In this document: positions 1 to 7,367 of the stretch, piece by piece | Numbering within the stretch: position 1 is the first letter of the stretch | How the letters are laid out: each line of letters begins with the position of its first letter | NCBI GenBank assembly: GCA_024225275.1 | Contig: JAAEMS010000229.1 | Location: forward strand, 1-54,099 | Reading direction: 5' to 3' | Source: Actinomycetes bacterium | Lineage (GTDB): Bacteria; Actinomycetota; Acidimicrobiia; Acidimicrobiales; JAAEMS01 | DNA length: 54,099 nt | The notes under the pieces: generated by a model | What the model was told of the DNA's origin: nothing | Database searches by the model: none | What the model saw: only the letters and a program-made list of their open reading frames with translations | Program-made: the position numbers and the translations under genes

Positions 1-221
1 ACCTCAGTGTCGACGTCACCCTCGGCCTCGGTTCCGGCCGCAGCAACGTCGTCGTCACCGCCCTCGTCGGCCTCTTCTTCTTCACCGCCCTCGTCGGTGT
101 CGGTGCCGCCCCCTTCGTCGCCGGAGTCTCCCCCGTCCGAATCGCTACTACCACATGCCGCAGCCACCATGGCGAATGCGAACAACAGGGCTAGCAGCCT
201 CAGTAGCCGTTTCTTATTCAT
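1..221 (-). CDS. N-terminus of a secreted lipoprotein, probably an ABC-transporter solute-binding protein (partial)
   Basis: The reverse strand encodes a lipoprotein signal peptide: MNKKRL, a hydrophobic core rich in Leu, Ala and Phe, then a lipobox ending VAAAC. The predicted acylated cysteine is followed by a long Ser/Asp/Gly/Glu-rich acidic linker. A strong Shine-Dalgarno (AGGAGG, about 230-240) precedes the ATG at 221. The reading frame leaves the window, so the ligand-binding domain is not seen. Two oligopeptide-type ATPase genes lie immediately upstream on the same strand, so a peptide-binding lipoprotein of that importer is the best guess. That function is inference from position; the lipoprotein nature is seen directly. 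Confidence 0.75.
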   Translation of the reverse strand, partial: MNKKRLLRLLALLFAFAMVAAACGSSDSDGGDSGDEGGGTDTDEGGEEEEADEGGDDDVAAAGTEAEGDVDTE

Positions 222-330
222 GAGGTAGGAACCTCCTCCTTTGCCGGGGTGGACCCCTCGGCGATGATGATCATTGGATTCGACTTGCAGGTCTGATTGT
301 CCCAGATGTGACGGCCGTCACGGGGTCGGG

Positions 331-1353
331 TCATGAAATCGCCACCTCGGCCTCGACCACATCGGCCAATGGGAAGTGGCAGGCCACATAGTGGCCGTCA
401 TCGACCCTCTGCATGATCGGCTCGAGGGCCGCGCAACGCTCCTCGGCCCGGGGGCACCGGGTCCGGAAGCGACAGCCTGACGGCGGCGCTATCGGCGACG
501 GGAGCTCACCCCCGGCGGTGACGTCGAGATCGATCGCGACTGAAGGATCGGGGACCGGGATCGAGTTCAGGAGCAGGTCGGTGTAGGGGTGAGCCGGATT
601 GGCGTGCAATTCGTCGGATCCCGAGATCTCGCACATCTTGCCCAGGTACATCACCGCGACCCGGTCGCTGATGTTCTTCACAACGGCCAGATCATGGGCA
701 ATGAAGACCAGGGTCAGGCCGTACTCGGCCTTGAGGTCCTCGAGCAGGTTGAGGATCTGGGCCTGCACCGATACATCGAGGGCCGAAACCGGCTCGTCGC
801 AGATGATGACCTCGGGCTGGAGCACCAGGGCCCGGGCGATGGAGATGCGCTGGCACTGGCCGCCGGAGAACTCGTGGGGGCGCTTGTAGCGGGCCACATC
901 GGGGTCGATGCCCACATGATCGAGCATGTTGGCGACGATCTTCCACTGCTCATCCTTGTGGTGGGGGCCCCAGACTTTGAGGGGCTCGGCCACGATCTCA
1001 CCGATGGTGCGACGCGGGTTGAGCGACGAGATCGGGTCCTGGAAGATCATCTGGATGTCGGTGCGCCGGGCCCTCAGGGCCGCGGGATCGAGCCTCGTGA
1101 GGTCGGTGTCGCCCAGTTGGACCCGGCCCGAGGTGGGCACCGGGAGCTGGAGCACGGCCCGGCCTGTCGTCGACTTGCCGCAGCCTGACTCGCCCACGAG
1201 ACCGAGGGTCTCGCCCGGTGCGATATCGAAGGAGATGCCGCTCACCGCATGAACGACCTTGCCGCCCCCGAGCGGGAACTCGACCACGAGATCCTCGACC
1301 TGGAGGAGGACCTCGTCGGTGGAACGGAGATGTGAGGTTCCGGTGCCGGCCAT
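331..1353 (-). CDS. Oligopeptide/dipeptide ABC transporter ATP-binding protein (OppF/DppF-like)
   Basis: Cytoplasmic ATPase subunit that powers peptide or nickel-type import. About 340 residues, normal for OppF/DppF. Visible motifs are Walker A GESGCGKST (about 54-62), the Q-loop Gln near 104, the ABC signature FSGGQ (161-165), Walker B VIICDE (181-186), a switch His in FIAHD, and the C-terminal oligopeptide-transporter extension with cysteines (GCRFRTRCP...ERC). The ATG at 1353 overlaps the stop of the upstream ATPase gene (TGATG), so the two are translationally coupled. A longer upstream start would lie inside the neighbouring gene and is unlikely. The exact substrate cannot be read from the sequence. 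Confidence 0.93.
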   Translation of the reverse strand: MAGTGTSHLRSTDEVLLQVEDLVVEFPLGGGKVVHAVSGISFDIAPGETLGLVGESGCGKSTTGRAVLQLPVPTSGRVQLGDTDLTRLDPAALRARRTDIQMIFQDPISSLNPRRTIGEIVAEPLKVWGPHHKDEQWKIVANMLDHVGIDPDVARYKRPHEFSGGQCQRISIARALVLQPEVIICDEPVSALDVSVQAQILNLLEDLKAEYGLTLVFIAHDLAVVKNISDRVAVMYLGKMCEISGSDELHANPAHPYTDLLLNSIPVPDPSVAIDLDVTAGGELPSPIAPPSGCRFRTRCPRAEERCAALEPIMQRVDDGHYVACHFPLADVVEAEVAIS

Positions 1354-2471
1354 CAGCCCGTCACCTCTTCGGTGGCCTGCATGCGTCCTGCAACCGCCAG
1401 GGTCTGGGGCAGACCGGCAGCCAGGTTGCTCTCGTAGGCCCGCCGGTTCTCCTCGGTGCCCACAGGGAAGTGACAGGCAAAGGCGTGGCCGGGGTCGGTG
1501 GCGATCTGGAGCTCGGGCTCCTCGTCGCGGCACCTCTCCTGGGCATACGGGCAGCGAGGCGAGAATTTGCAGCCCTGGGGCGGCTCGATCAGGTCGGGGG
1601 GCCGCCCGGCGATGGCTGCCAGGCGGGTGTGGGCCGCCTGGGAGGTCTTGGGGATCGAGCGGAACAAGGCCTCGGTGTAGGGGTGGCGCATATTGGTGAA
1701 CAGGGGCCCGGTGGGTGCCTTCTCGACGACCTTGCCGGCGTACATCACCGCGATCTCGTCGGCCCGGCCGGCCACGACACCAAGATCGTGGGTGACCAGG
1801 ATCATCGTCATGTGGCGATCGCGTTGCTGCTGGGCCATCAGGTTCAGGATCTGGTGCTGGACCGTCACGTCGAGCGCGGTGGTGGGCTCATCGGCGAACA
1901 GGACCATGGGACCACAGGCCAGGGCGATGGCGATGCAGACCCGCTGACGCATACCGCCCGACATCTCGTGGGGGTAGTTGTCGAACCGGGCCTCGGGCTC
2001 GGGGATGCGGACCGAGCGGAGGAGCTCGATGGCCGAGTGGCGGGCCTCGGTCTTCGAATAGTCGAGGTGGGCCCGCATGTGCTCGGTGAGCTGACGGCCC
2101 ACCTTGACCACCGGGTTGAGCGAGGTCATGGGGTCCTGGAAGACCATCGCCATCTCCGAGCCCCACAGCTCCTTCATCTCCTTGGGTGGGGTTCCGACCA
2201 GCTCACGGCCCCGGTACAGAACCGAGCCGGTGGTGGTGGCGTTGGAGGCGACGTTGAGCCCCATGATCGAGCGCGCCAGGACCGTCTTGCCCGACCCCGA
2301 CTCGCCCACGATGCCCAGGGTTCGGCCCCGGTTGATCGAGAACGACACCCCGTCAACGGCCTTCACCGATCCGGCCGCAACCGCGAAGTGGGTCTTCAGA
2401 TCCTTCACGACGAGGACCGGCTCGTTGAGCATCGCCGCGGTCTGGTCGATCGGCGAGGAAGTGTCGCTCAC
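1353..2471 (-). CDS. Oligopeptide/dipeptide ABC transporter ATP-binding protein (OppD/DppD-like)
   Basis: Partner ATPase of the preceding OppF-like protein, forming the usual heterodimer of peptide importers. Walker A GESGSGKT lies near 56-63, followed by the Q-loop in VFQDPMTSLNP, the signature MSGGMRQR, Walker B VLFADEP, the switch His in LVTHD, and the C-terminal GCKFSPRCPYAQERC element. I chose the GTG at 2471 because a GGTGGAG Shine-Dalgarno lies about 6 nt upstream and the residues before it do not look family-like. An open frame continues to 2642. The permease genes are not in the window and may lie beyond its left edge. Confidence 0.9.
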   Translation of the reverse strand: MSDTSSPIDQTAAMLNEPVLVVKDLKTHFAVAAGSVKAVDGVSFSINRGRTLGIVGESGSGKTVLARSIMGLNVASNATTTGSVLYRGRELVGTPPKEMKELWGSEMAMVFQDPMTSLNPVVKVGRQLTEHMRAHLDYSKTEARHSAIELLRSVRIPEPEARFDNYPHEMSGGMRQRVCIAIALACGPMVLFADEPTTALDVTVQHQILNLMAQQQRDRHMTMILVTHDLGVVAGRADEIAVMYAGKVVEKAPTGPLFTNMRHPYTEALFRSIPKTSQAAHTRLAAIAGRPPDLIEPPQGCKFSPRCPYAQERCRDEEPELQIATDPGHAFACHFPVGTEENRRAYESNLAAGLPQTLAVAGRMQATEEVTG

Positions 2472-2701
2472 GCTGGCTCCACCACGGCGGAGAAGGTCCC
2501 GAAGGCGGGTCGGTCGACACTGCTCATCAGCCTTGCCACGTGGATTCGTCCCCCCTGGTAGATCATCTTGAACTGTGGTGTCATCAGAACATGTATTCGC
2601 GTCGGAAGTGACTGCCGTCACGGTGATCGGGCACGATAGCAAGCCGTGAGACAGGAGTCACATCAGTGGTGACGGAATGCCAATAGCGGCTCCGTCGAGA
2701 G

Positions 2702-4060
2702 TCAGAGTTCGAGCAGAGCGTTCTCCACGACCTCACTCAGGGCGGGGTGAATCCACATCTGGCCATGGGCCATCTCGTCGACGGTCTGCCCGAAACGCAT
2801 CCCCTGGATGAGCGATTGGAGCAGGGTCGAGGCCTGGGGGCCCATGATGTGGGCCCCCAGCAGGTGACGGGTCTCGGCGTGGGCCAGGACCTTCACGAAC
2901 CCGGTGGTGTCCTCGAGCGCCCAGCCGTAGGCAGTCGAACCGAAGTCCTTGATGGCCGACACATACGGGACCCGTTCACCGATGAGCTGAGCTTCGGTGG
3001 CCCCGACCGATGCCACCTGGGGAGCCGAGAAGACCGCGTGGGGCACACAGTGGTAGTCCATGTGCTGGGGTTGCGTCGGGTTGAGAACATTGTGGAACGC
3101 GATCTTGGCCTCGGCATTCGCCACATGCTTGAGCTGAAAGGTATTGACCAGGTCCCCGAACGCGTAGATGCCCTCGACATTGGTGGCCATCGTGTCGTCC
3201 ACCAGGACCCGACCGCCGTCGTGATCGATCCCGCCCTGTTCGACGTCGAGGGTGTCACCGTTGGGCATCCGACCGGTGGCCCACAACAGGGCGTCAACGG
3301 TGGTGACCATACGGTCACCGTGCTCCTCGTGGTCGAGGTGGATGCCCTCGTCGTCCTGCCATACCCGACGGGGAACACACCCGAGATAGAGGCGGGCCCG
3401 CTCAGAGAAGGCCTGGGTGAACCGGGCGGAGATGTCGGCGTCCTCGGCCCGCAACAGCAAGGGGCTGCGGGACACGATCGTCACCTCGGACCCCATGGCC
3501 GCGAAGACATGGCCGAGCTCGCAGGCAATGTAGCCGCCCCCACCGATCGCCAGCCGACGCGGCACCTCATCGAGTCGCATGATCGTGTCGGAGGTGTGAA
3601 AACCGACCTCGTCGAGGCCGGGGATGTCGGGGATGAAAGGGCGGGCACCGGCGCCCAGGATGATCTTGTCGGCGGTGATCCGGGTGTCGCCGACCTGGAT
3701 GACCTTGTGATCGACGAAGCGCCCCTCGTCGCGGAAGACGGAGATGTTCGGGCACTGGTTGACCCGGTAGTCCTCTCCCCCGGCGGCGATGGGATCGATC
3801 CGTCCGAAGACCCGGTCGCGAATCGATTGCCAGTCGACACCGTTCAGGGTGGCATCGACCCCGTAGGTGCCGGCGTGGCGCACGTGCTCGACGGTGTCGG
3901 CCGAGTACACGAACATCTTCGATGGGATGCACCCCACGTTGAGGCAGGTGCCACCGAAGACCCCCTTCTCGACCAGGGCGATGCGCCACGAATCGAACTC
4001 GGGACTGGGGATCGAGTTCCCCGAGCCGCTACCGACGATGATCAGATCGAACTCCTGCAC
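2702..4060 (-). CDS. mtr: Mycothione reductase
   Basis: NADPH-dependent flavoprotein that reduces mycothiol disulfide to mycothiol, the main low-molecular-weight thiol of actinobacteria. It is 452 residues, normal for the family. It has an N-terminal FAD-binding motif (VGSGSGN), a redox-active CLNVGC pair (Cys39 and Cys44), a second Rossmann motif GGGYIACE, an FAD-binding segment GIYAFGDLV, and the C-terminal HPALSEVVE with the His/Glu that completes the partner active site. The GSGSGN start and overall pattern favour mycothione reductase over glutathione or lipoamide reductase. It is transcribed divergently from the dehydrogenase at 4143; the 82-nt gap must hold both promoters. Confidence 0.9.
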   Translation of the reverse strand: MQEFDLIIVGSGSGNSIPSPEFDSWRIALVEKGVFGGTCLNVGCIPSKMFVYSADTVEHVRHAGTYGVDATLNGVDWQSIRDRVFGRIDPIAAGGEDYRVNQCPNISVFRDEGRFVDHKVIQVGDTRITADKIILGAGARPFIPDIPGLDEVGFHTSDTIMRLDEVPRRLAIGGGGYIACELGHVFAAMGSEVTIVSRSPLLLRAEDADISARFTQAFSERARLYLGCVPRRVWQDDEGIHLDHEEHGDRMVTTVDALLWATGRMPNGDTLDVEQGGIDHDGGRVLVDDTMATNVEGIYAFGDLVNTFQLKHVANAEAKIAFHNVLNPTQPQHMDYHCVPHAVFSAPQVASVGATEAQLIGERVPYVSAIKDFGSTAYGWALEDTTGFVKVLAHAETRHLLGAHIMGPQASTLLQSLIQGMRFGQTVDEMAHGQMWIHPALSEVVENALLEL

Positions 4061-4142
4061 GGGCGGCAGGCTAGTGCCGCGGCGTACTCTCGACCCTCAC
4101 CCGAACCATCTCTTCCCCTCCCCCACCCCAAGGAGCATCCCC

Positions 4143-5003
4143 ATGGCGTCCGTCAGTTTCATCGGCCTCGGAGTCATGGGCTATCCCATGGCGGGCCATC
4201 TCCAAGCGGCCGGCCATGACGTGACTGTCTGGAACCGGACAACCAACAAGGCCGCCGACTGGGTGGCCCAGCACGGAGGCCAGACGGCCCCCACGCCACG
4301 GGAGGCTGCTGAGGGTTCCCAGGTGGTGTTCGTGTGCGTCGGCGACGACCCCGACGTGCAGGAGGTCGTCTTGGGCCAAGACGGTGCCCTGGCCGGCATG
4401 AGCTCGGGCACCACCCTGGTGGATCACACGACCACGTCGGCCGATCTGGCCCGCGAACTGGCCGAGGCCGGCGCGGCGCAGGGGGTCGGGTTCCTCGACG
4501 CTCCCGTGTCGGGCGGGGAGGCCGGCGCCCAGAACGGCCAGCTCGCGGTGATGTGCGGAGGTGAGCCCGAGGTGTTCGAGCGGGTGGGCCCCCTCATCGA
4601 CACCTTCGCCAAGGCCCGCACCCTCATAGGCCCCACCGGGCACGGTCAGCTCTGCAAGTCGGTGAACCAGATCTGTATCGCCGGGCTCGTGCAGGGATTG
4701 TCCGAGGCCATCGCGTTCGGACAGAAATCGGGCATCGACATGGACAAGGTGCTCGATGCCATCAGTGGCGGTGCGGCCGGTTCGTGGCAGATGGCGAACC
4801 GGGGCCAGACGATGGTGGCCCGCGAGTTCGACTTCGGCTTCGCGGTCGACTGGATGCGCAAGGACCTGCGGATCGCCCTGGCCCAGGCCGAGGCGATCGA
4901 CGCCGATCTCACCGTCACCCGCCTGGTCGACGGCTATTACTCCGAGGTCCAGGAGGCCGGCCACAACCGCTGGGACACCAGCTCCCTCGTGTCCCGTCTC
5001 TAG
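4143..5003 (+). CDS. NAD(P)-dependent beta-hydroxyacid dehydrogenase (3-hydroxyisobutyrate dehydrogenase family)
   Basis: Oxidoreductase of the 3-hydroxyisobutyrate / tartronate-semialdehyde dehydrogenase family, 286 residues. The N-terminal Rossmann motif GLGVMGYPMA starts near residue 8. The substrate-binding DAPVSGG is at 119-125, and the conserved catalytic Lys is in GQLCKSVNQ (Lys172). The ATG at 4143 has AAGGAG about 7 nt upstream. The exact substrate is unknown: valine degradation, glyoxylate metabolism or a general imine/hydroxyacid reductase role are all possible. The gene is convergent with the HAD gene, with palindromic repeats between them. Confidence 0.88.
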   Translation: MASVSFIGLGVMGYPMAGHLQAAGHDVTVWNRTTNKAADWVAQHGGQTAPTPREAAEGSQVVFVCVGDDPDVQEVVLGQDGALAGMSSGTTLVDHTTTSADLARELAEAGAAQGVGFLDAPVSGGEAGAQNGQLAVMCGGEPEVFERVGPLIDTFAKARTLIGPTGHGQLCKSVNQICIAGLVQGLSEAIAFGQKSGIDMDKVLDAISGGAAGSWQMANRGQTMVAREFDFGFAVDWMRKDLRIALAQAEAIDADLTVTRLVDGYYSEVQEAGHNRWDTSSLVSRL

Positions 5004-5020
5004 CCCGGTTTCCACCCGAA

Positions 5021-5050
5021 TTTCCGCAAGTTTCCGTAGGTTTCCGTAGG
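5021..5050. repeat. Three tandem 10-bp repeats (TTTCCGYARG)
   Basis: Three head-to-tail decamers, TTTCCGCAAG then TTTCCGTAGG twice, run directly into the first copy of the palindromic repeat. They lie between two convergent genes and have no evident coding role. Confidence 0.8.
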
Positions 5051-5112
5051 GGTCTGACCCTTATTGGCGATTAGGGGTCTGACCCCTATCCCCGATTAGG
5101 GGTCTGACCCCT
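5047..5112. repeat. Three copies of a near-palindromic repeat (TAGGGGTCTGACCCCTA)
   Basis: Copies begin at about 5047 (diverged at its right end), 5072 and 5097, spaced 25 bp apart. Each can form a hairpin with arms AGGGG/CCCCT around TCTGA. A fourth copy lies at 25758-25776, some 20 kb away. They sit between the 3' ends of two convergent genes and could act as a bidirectional transcription stop. The motif resembles short REP-like palindromes that I associate with RAYT-type transposases; that link is recollection and inference, and no transposase is in this window. Confidence 0.8.
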
Positions 5113-5136
5113 AGAAGCTGATAAGTGCCAGAGGTC

Positions 5137-5940
5137 TCATCGACGGTTGTCGATGAGTTCCTCGAGAATGTGGGCTACTCCGTGCTCGTCGTTGGACGCC
5201 ACCACCCGGTCGGACACGCCCAAAGTGCCCGGCGTCGAGTTGGCCATCGCCACCCCGATTCGGGCCCATCTCAGCATCGAGTGGTCGTTCTCGTTGTCGC
5301 CCATTGCGAGCATGTGATGGGCGCCCAATCCCAGATCGCGACCGAGCGCCTCGAGGGCCGACGCCTTGCTGATGCCCCGCGGGGCCAGCTCGACGAAAGG
5401 CAAGCCAGAGACCGTGACCTCGAGGAGATCGTCGAGTAGTCCTTCCACCTTCTCGAGGATGGCCGGCCCATCGTCGACCCCGGCAAACACAAGCGCCTTG
5501 TGCACCCGCTCGGGCCAGTCGACAGCGAGCAGGTCATCGACCTCGCTGTCTTCGGGCGGCTCGCCCACCAGTCGATGGAAGTCGCGCTCGTGGAGTACCG
5601 AAGCCTCGAGCTCGAGGGCGAAGCGGAGCTCAGGATGGTGCTCGCGAATGATGGGGAGCTCGCGGCGCAACACCGTCTCGTCGATCCAGTCGGCCCGATG
5701 GATCCGACCGGCACGGAGATCGATGGTGACCGAACCGTTCGAGCAGATCGCCCAGCGGACGAAGCCGGCCTGCTCCAGCACCCGGGCCGCCACCGACGGA
5801 GGGCGCCCAGTGGCCGCGACCACCTCGATGCCGGCTTCACCGGCAGCCCGGATCGCATCTCGCACCCGGCCCGGCACCTCGCCCCTCGAATCGAGAACGG
5901 TGCCATCGAGATCGAGGGCAACGAGCGCGATCTGGTCCAT
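5137..5940 (-). CDS. HAD-superfamily phosphatase, Cof type
   Basis: Probable Mg-dependent phosphatase of the Cof/YbiV group, 267 residues. Motif I is DLDGT (Asp10 nucleophile, Asp12 acid/base), motif II is in AATGRPP, a conserved Lys lies in GISKASALE, and motif IV is GDNENDHSML near the C-terminus. The large C2-type cap sits between motifs II and III. Substrates of this family are usually sugar phosphates or pyridoxal phosphate; none can be assigned here. It is divergent from the MerB-like gene across a 66-nt gap, so the two may share a regulatory region. Confidence 0.88.
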   Translation of the reverse strand: MDQIALVALDLDGTVLDSRGEVPGRVRDAIRAAGEAGIEVVAATGRPPSVAARVLEQAGFVRWAICSNGSVTIDLRAGRIHRADWIDETVLRRELPIIREHHPELRFALELEASVLHERDFHRLVGEPPEDSEVDDLLAVDWPERVHKALVFAGVDDGPAILEKVEGLLDDLLEVTVSGLPFVELAPRGISKASALEALGRDLGLGAHHMLAMGDNENDHSMLRWARIGVAMANSTPGTLGVSDRVVASNDEHGVAHILEELIDNRR

Positions 5941-6006
5941 TGGTTGCCCAGTGGATCACGGCCACCGTCTCGGGCGCCAAATCCGTCGGTGTGGGAGCCT
6001 GGACCG

Positions 6007-6711
6007 ATGAGCGACACCAGTAGTTCCGCCACCACCGCCGACCTCGACGCCACCTACGCGGCCATCATGGCCGAGACCGCGGCCACGGGCGTCGTGCCCC
6101 ACTTTGCCGAGCTCTCGCGAACCATGGGCATCACGCCCGCCGAAGCCCTCGAACGCATGAAGACGATCATCGGCATGACCCCAGGATGGTTCCACCCCGG
6201 TACCGACTACATCGCCTCGTTCCCCCCATTCAACAGCCAGCCCACCCAATACCGGGTCAGCGTCGATGGCGAACAGAAGTGGTTCGCCCAGTGCGGCTTC
6301 GAAGCCCTCGCCTGTGGATGGCTCTTTCCCGGCAAGACTGTGCGCGTCGATGCGCCGTGCCTCGTGGGCGACGACCCCCTCCGGGTCGAGATGCGTGACG
6401 GCGAGCTCCTTCTCGTCGACCCCGACACGATCGTGGGCTACACCCGGAGTCCGGTGGGCGGCGACGCCGCCAACCGACCATTCAGGTGAGGCGGCATGAA
6501 CCTCTTCCGGTCGGAAGAGCACGCCCGGCGCTGGGTCGAGTTCGACGCGGCGATGGAGTGGACCCTCCACCCCCTCAGCTGGTGGGCCCAGACATTCGCC
6601 AATCCCATGTTCAAGGCCCGGGCTCGACCCGACTTCATCTCATGGCTGGGCTCCGACGAGGGCAAGGCCGGTTGGGGTGAGCTGCGCGAGCGCCTCTCTC
6701 CTCCGTCGTGA
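6007..6711 (+). CDS. MerB-fold (alkylmercury lyase family) protein with an in-frame TGA, probable selenoprotein
   Basis: Reading through a single TGA (6487-6489) gives a 234-residue protein close to MerB length (about 212), with selenocysteine at 161. The N-terminal half shows the winged-helix/linker and core typical of MerB. FAQCGFEAL places Cys96 where MerB has Cys96; Glu99 stands where MerB has Asp99. From the TGA, the spacing to LFRSEEHARRW equals that from MerB Cys159 to its FF, so the TGA falls on the second catalytic Cys. The frame is the same on both sides, and a SECIS-like hairpin follows. Alternatives: a nonsense mutation, or two coupled ORFs, since the ATG at 6496 has a GAGG close upstream and would make a 71-residue C-terminal piece. 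The substrate is unknown; mercury is not proven. Confidence 0.8.
6502..6519 (+). promoter_or_regulatory. Candidate bacterial SECIS hairpin
   Basis: CTCTTCC, loop GGTC, GGAAGAG: a perfect 7-bp stem with a tetraloop. The loop starts 19 nt after the TGA at 6487-6489. Bacterial SECIS elements sit inside the coding region a short way (roughly 16-37 nt) after UGA, with a guanine among the first loop bases; this fits. The loop bases GGUC are those in the E. coli fdhF SECIS (GGUUGCAGGUCUGCACC). The stem also encodes LFRSEE, so some pairing could be coding constraint. Confidence 0.72.
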
Positions 6712-6718
6712 CTGACTC

Positions 6719-7111
6719 TCAACTCCCGAACAGGGGCGCCCGGGTCTTGGCGTAGGTCAGCTTGTGGGTGATCTTGCCGTCGTCGTCGAACGTCATGGCG
6801 TCGAGGCCCCGCCAGCCGGTGGGCTCGCCCTTGACCTCGAGGGTGCAGCGCCACGAGGCCATGACCTTGCCGGCCTCGGCATCGACCATGAGGTCCTCGT
6901 CGATGAACTTCAGCTCGCCGAACGCACCGGAGAATTGGGGCGCGAACGCAGCGCGAACGGCGTCGGGTCCTTCGACGAGGTTGCCGTTGAACTCCTCGTA
7001 GACCCCGTTCGGGGCGAAGTGGGCCATCACCCCGTCCAGATCGTTGCGGTTGAATGCTTCGAGGAACTTCGCGGTGATGGCGGCCAACTCGTCGCGGGTA
7101 TGGGCTCCCAT
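6719..7111 (-). CDS. SnoaL/NTF2-like domain protein
   Basis: A 130-residue single-domain protein of the nuclear-transport-factor-2-like superfamily. It opens with the typical helix (ELAAITAKFLEAFNRNDLDGVMAHFAPNGVYEEF), then GPDAVRAAFAP and the curved sheet ending in DDGKITHKLTYAKT. Such proteins include SnoaL-type cyclases, ketosteroid isomerases and many uncharacterised ligand-binding proteins, so the activity cannot be named. It is convergent with the MerB-like gene, leaving only 7 nt between their ends. Confidence 0.82.
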   Translation of the reverse strand: MGAHTRDELAAITAKFLEAFNRNDLDGVMAHFAPNGVYEEFNGNLVEGPDAVRAAFAPQFSGAFGELKFIDEDLMVDAEAGKVMASWRCTLEVKGEPTGWRGLDAMTFDDDGKITHKLTYAKTRAPLFGS

Positions 7112-7367
7112 GGGGACCTCACTTGTGTCTCGGCTTCTGTCTCATTCGGATGTGAACCCGACCTTACCGGCTCGCTCCGGGCCGGTCGGAGCCGACGGGG
7201 GGCCATTTGGTTCGGTGCCGGCCAGGGCGACCCCACGGCCTCGCTCGCCCTGGTCTCGGCGAGAGCTCAAACACGACGGAATCAACACGTCCCGTTCGGA
7301 GAGCCGACAGCTCGCGCGCTAGACAGGGAGCCACCAGGAACCATTCGGGTTCCAAGGAGTTGAAGCT

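Noticed and set aside
7..228. Plus-strand Ser/Pro-rich frame
   Set aside because: It is antisense to the acidic linker of a lipoprotein that has a clear signal peptide and Shine-Dalgarno on the reverse strand.
1218..2561. Long plus-strand frame across the OppD-like gene
   Set aside because: Antisense shadow of a clear ABC ATPase; GC-rich DNA leaves the opposite strand open. Many similar long shadows (for example 2747-4219 and 37426-38424) were dropped for the same reason.
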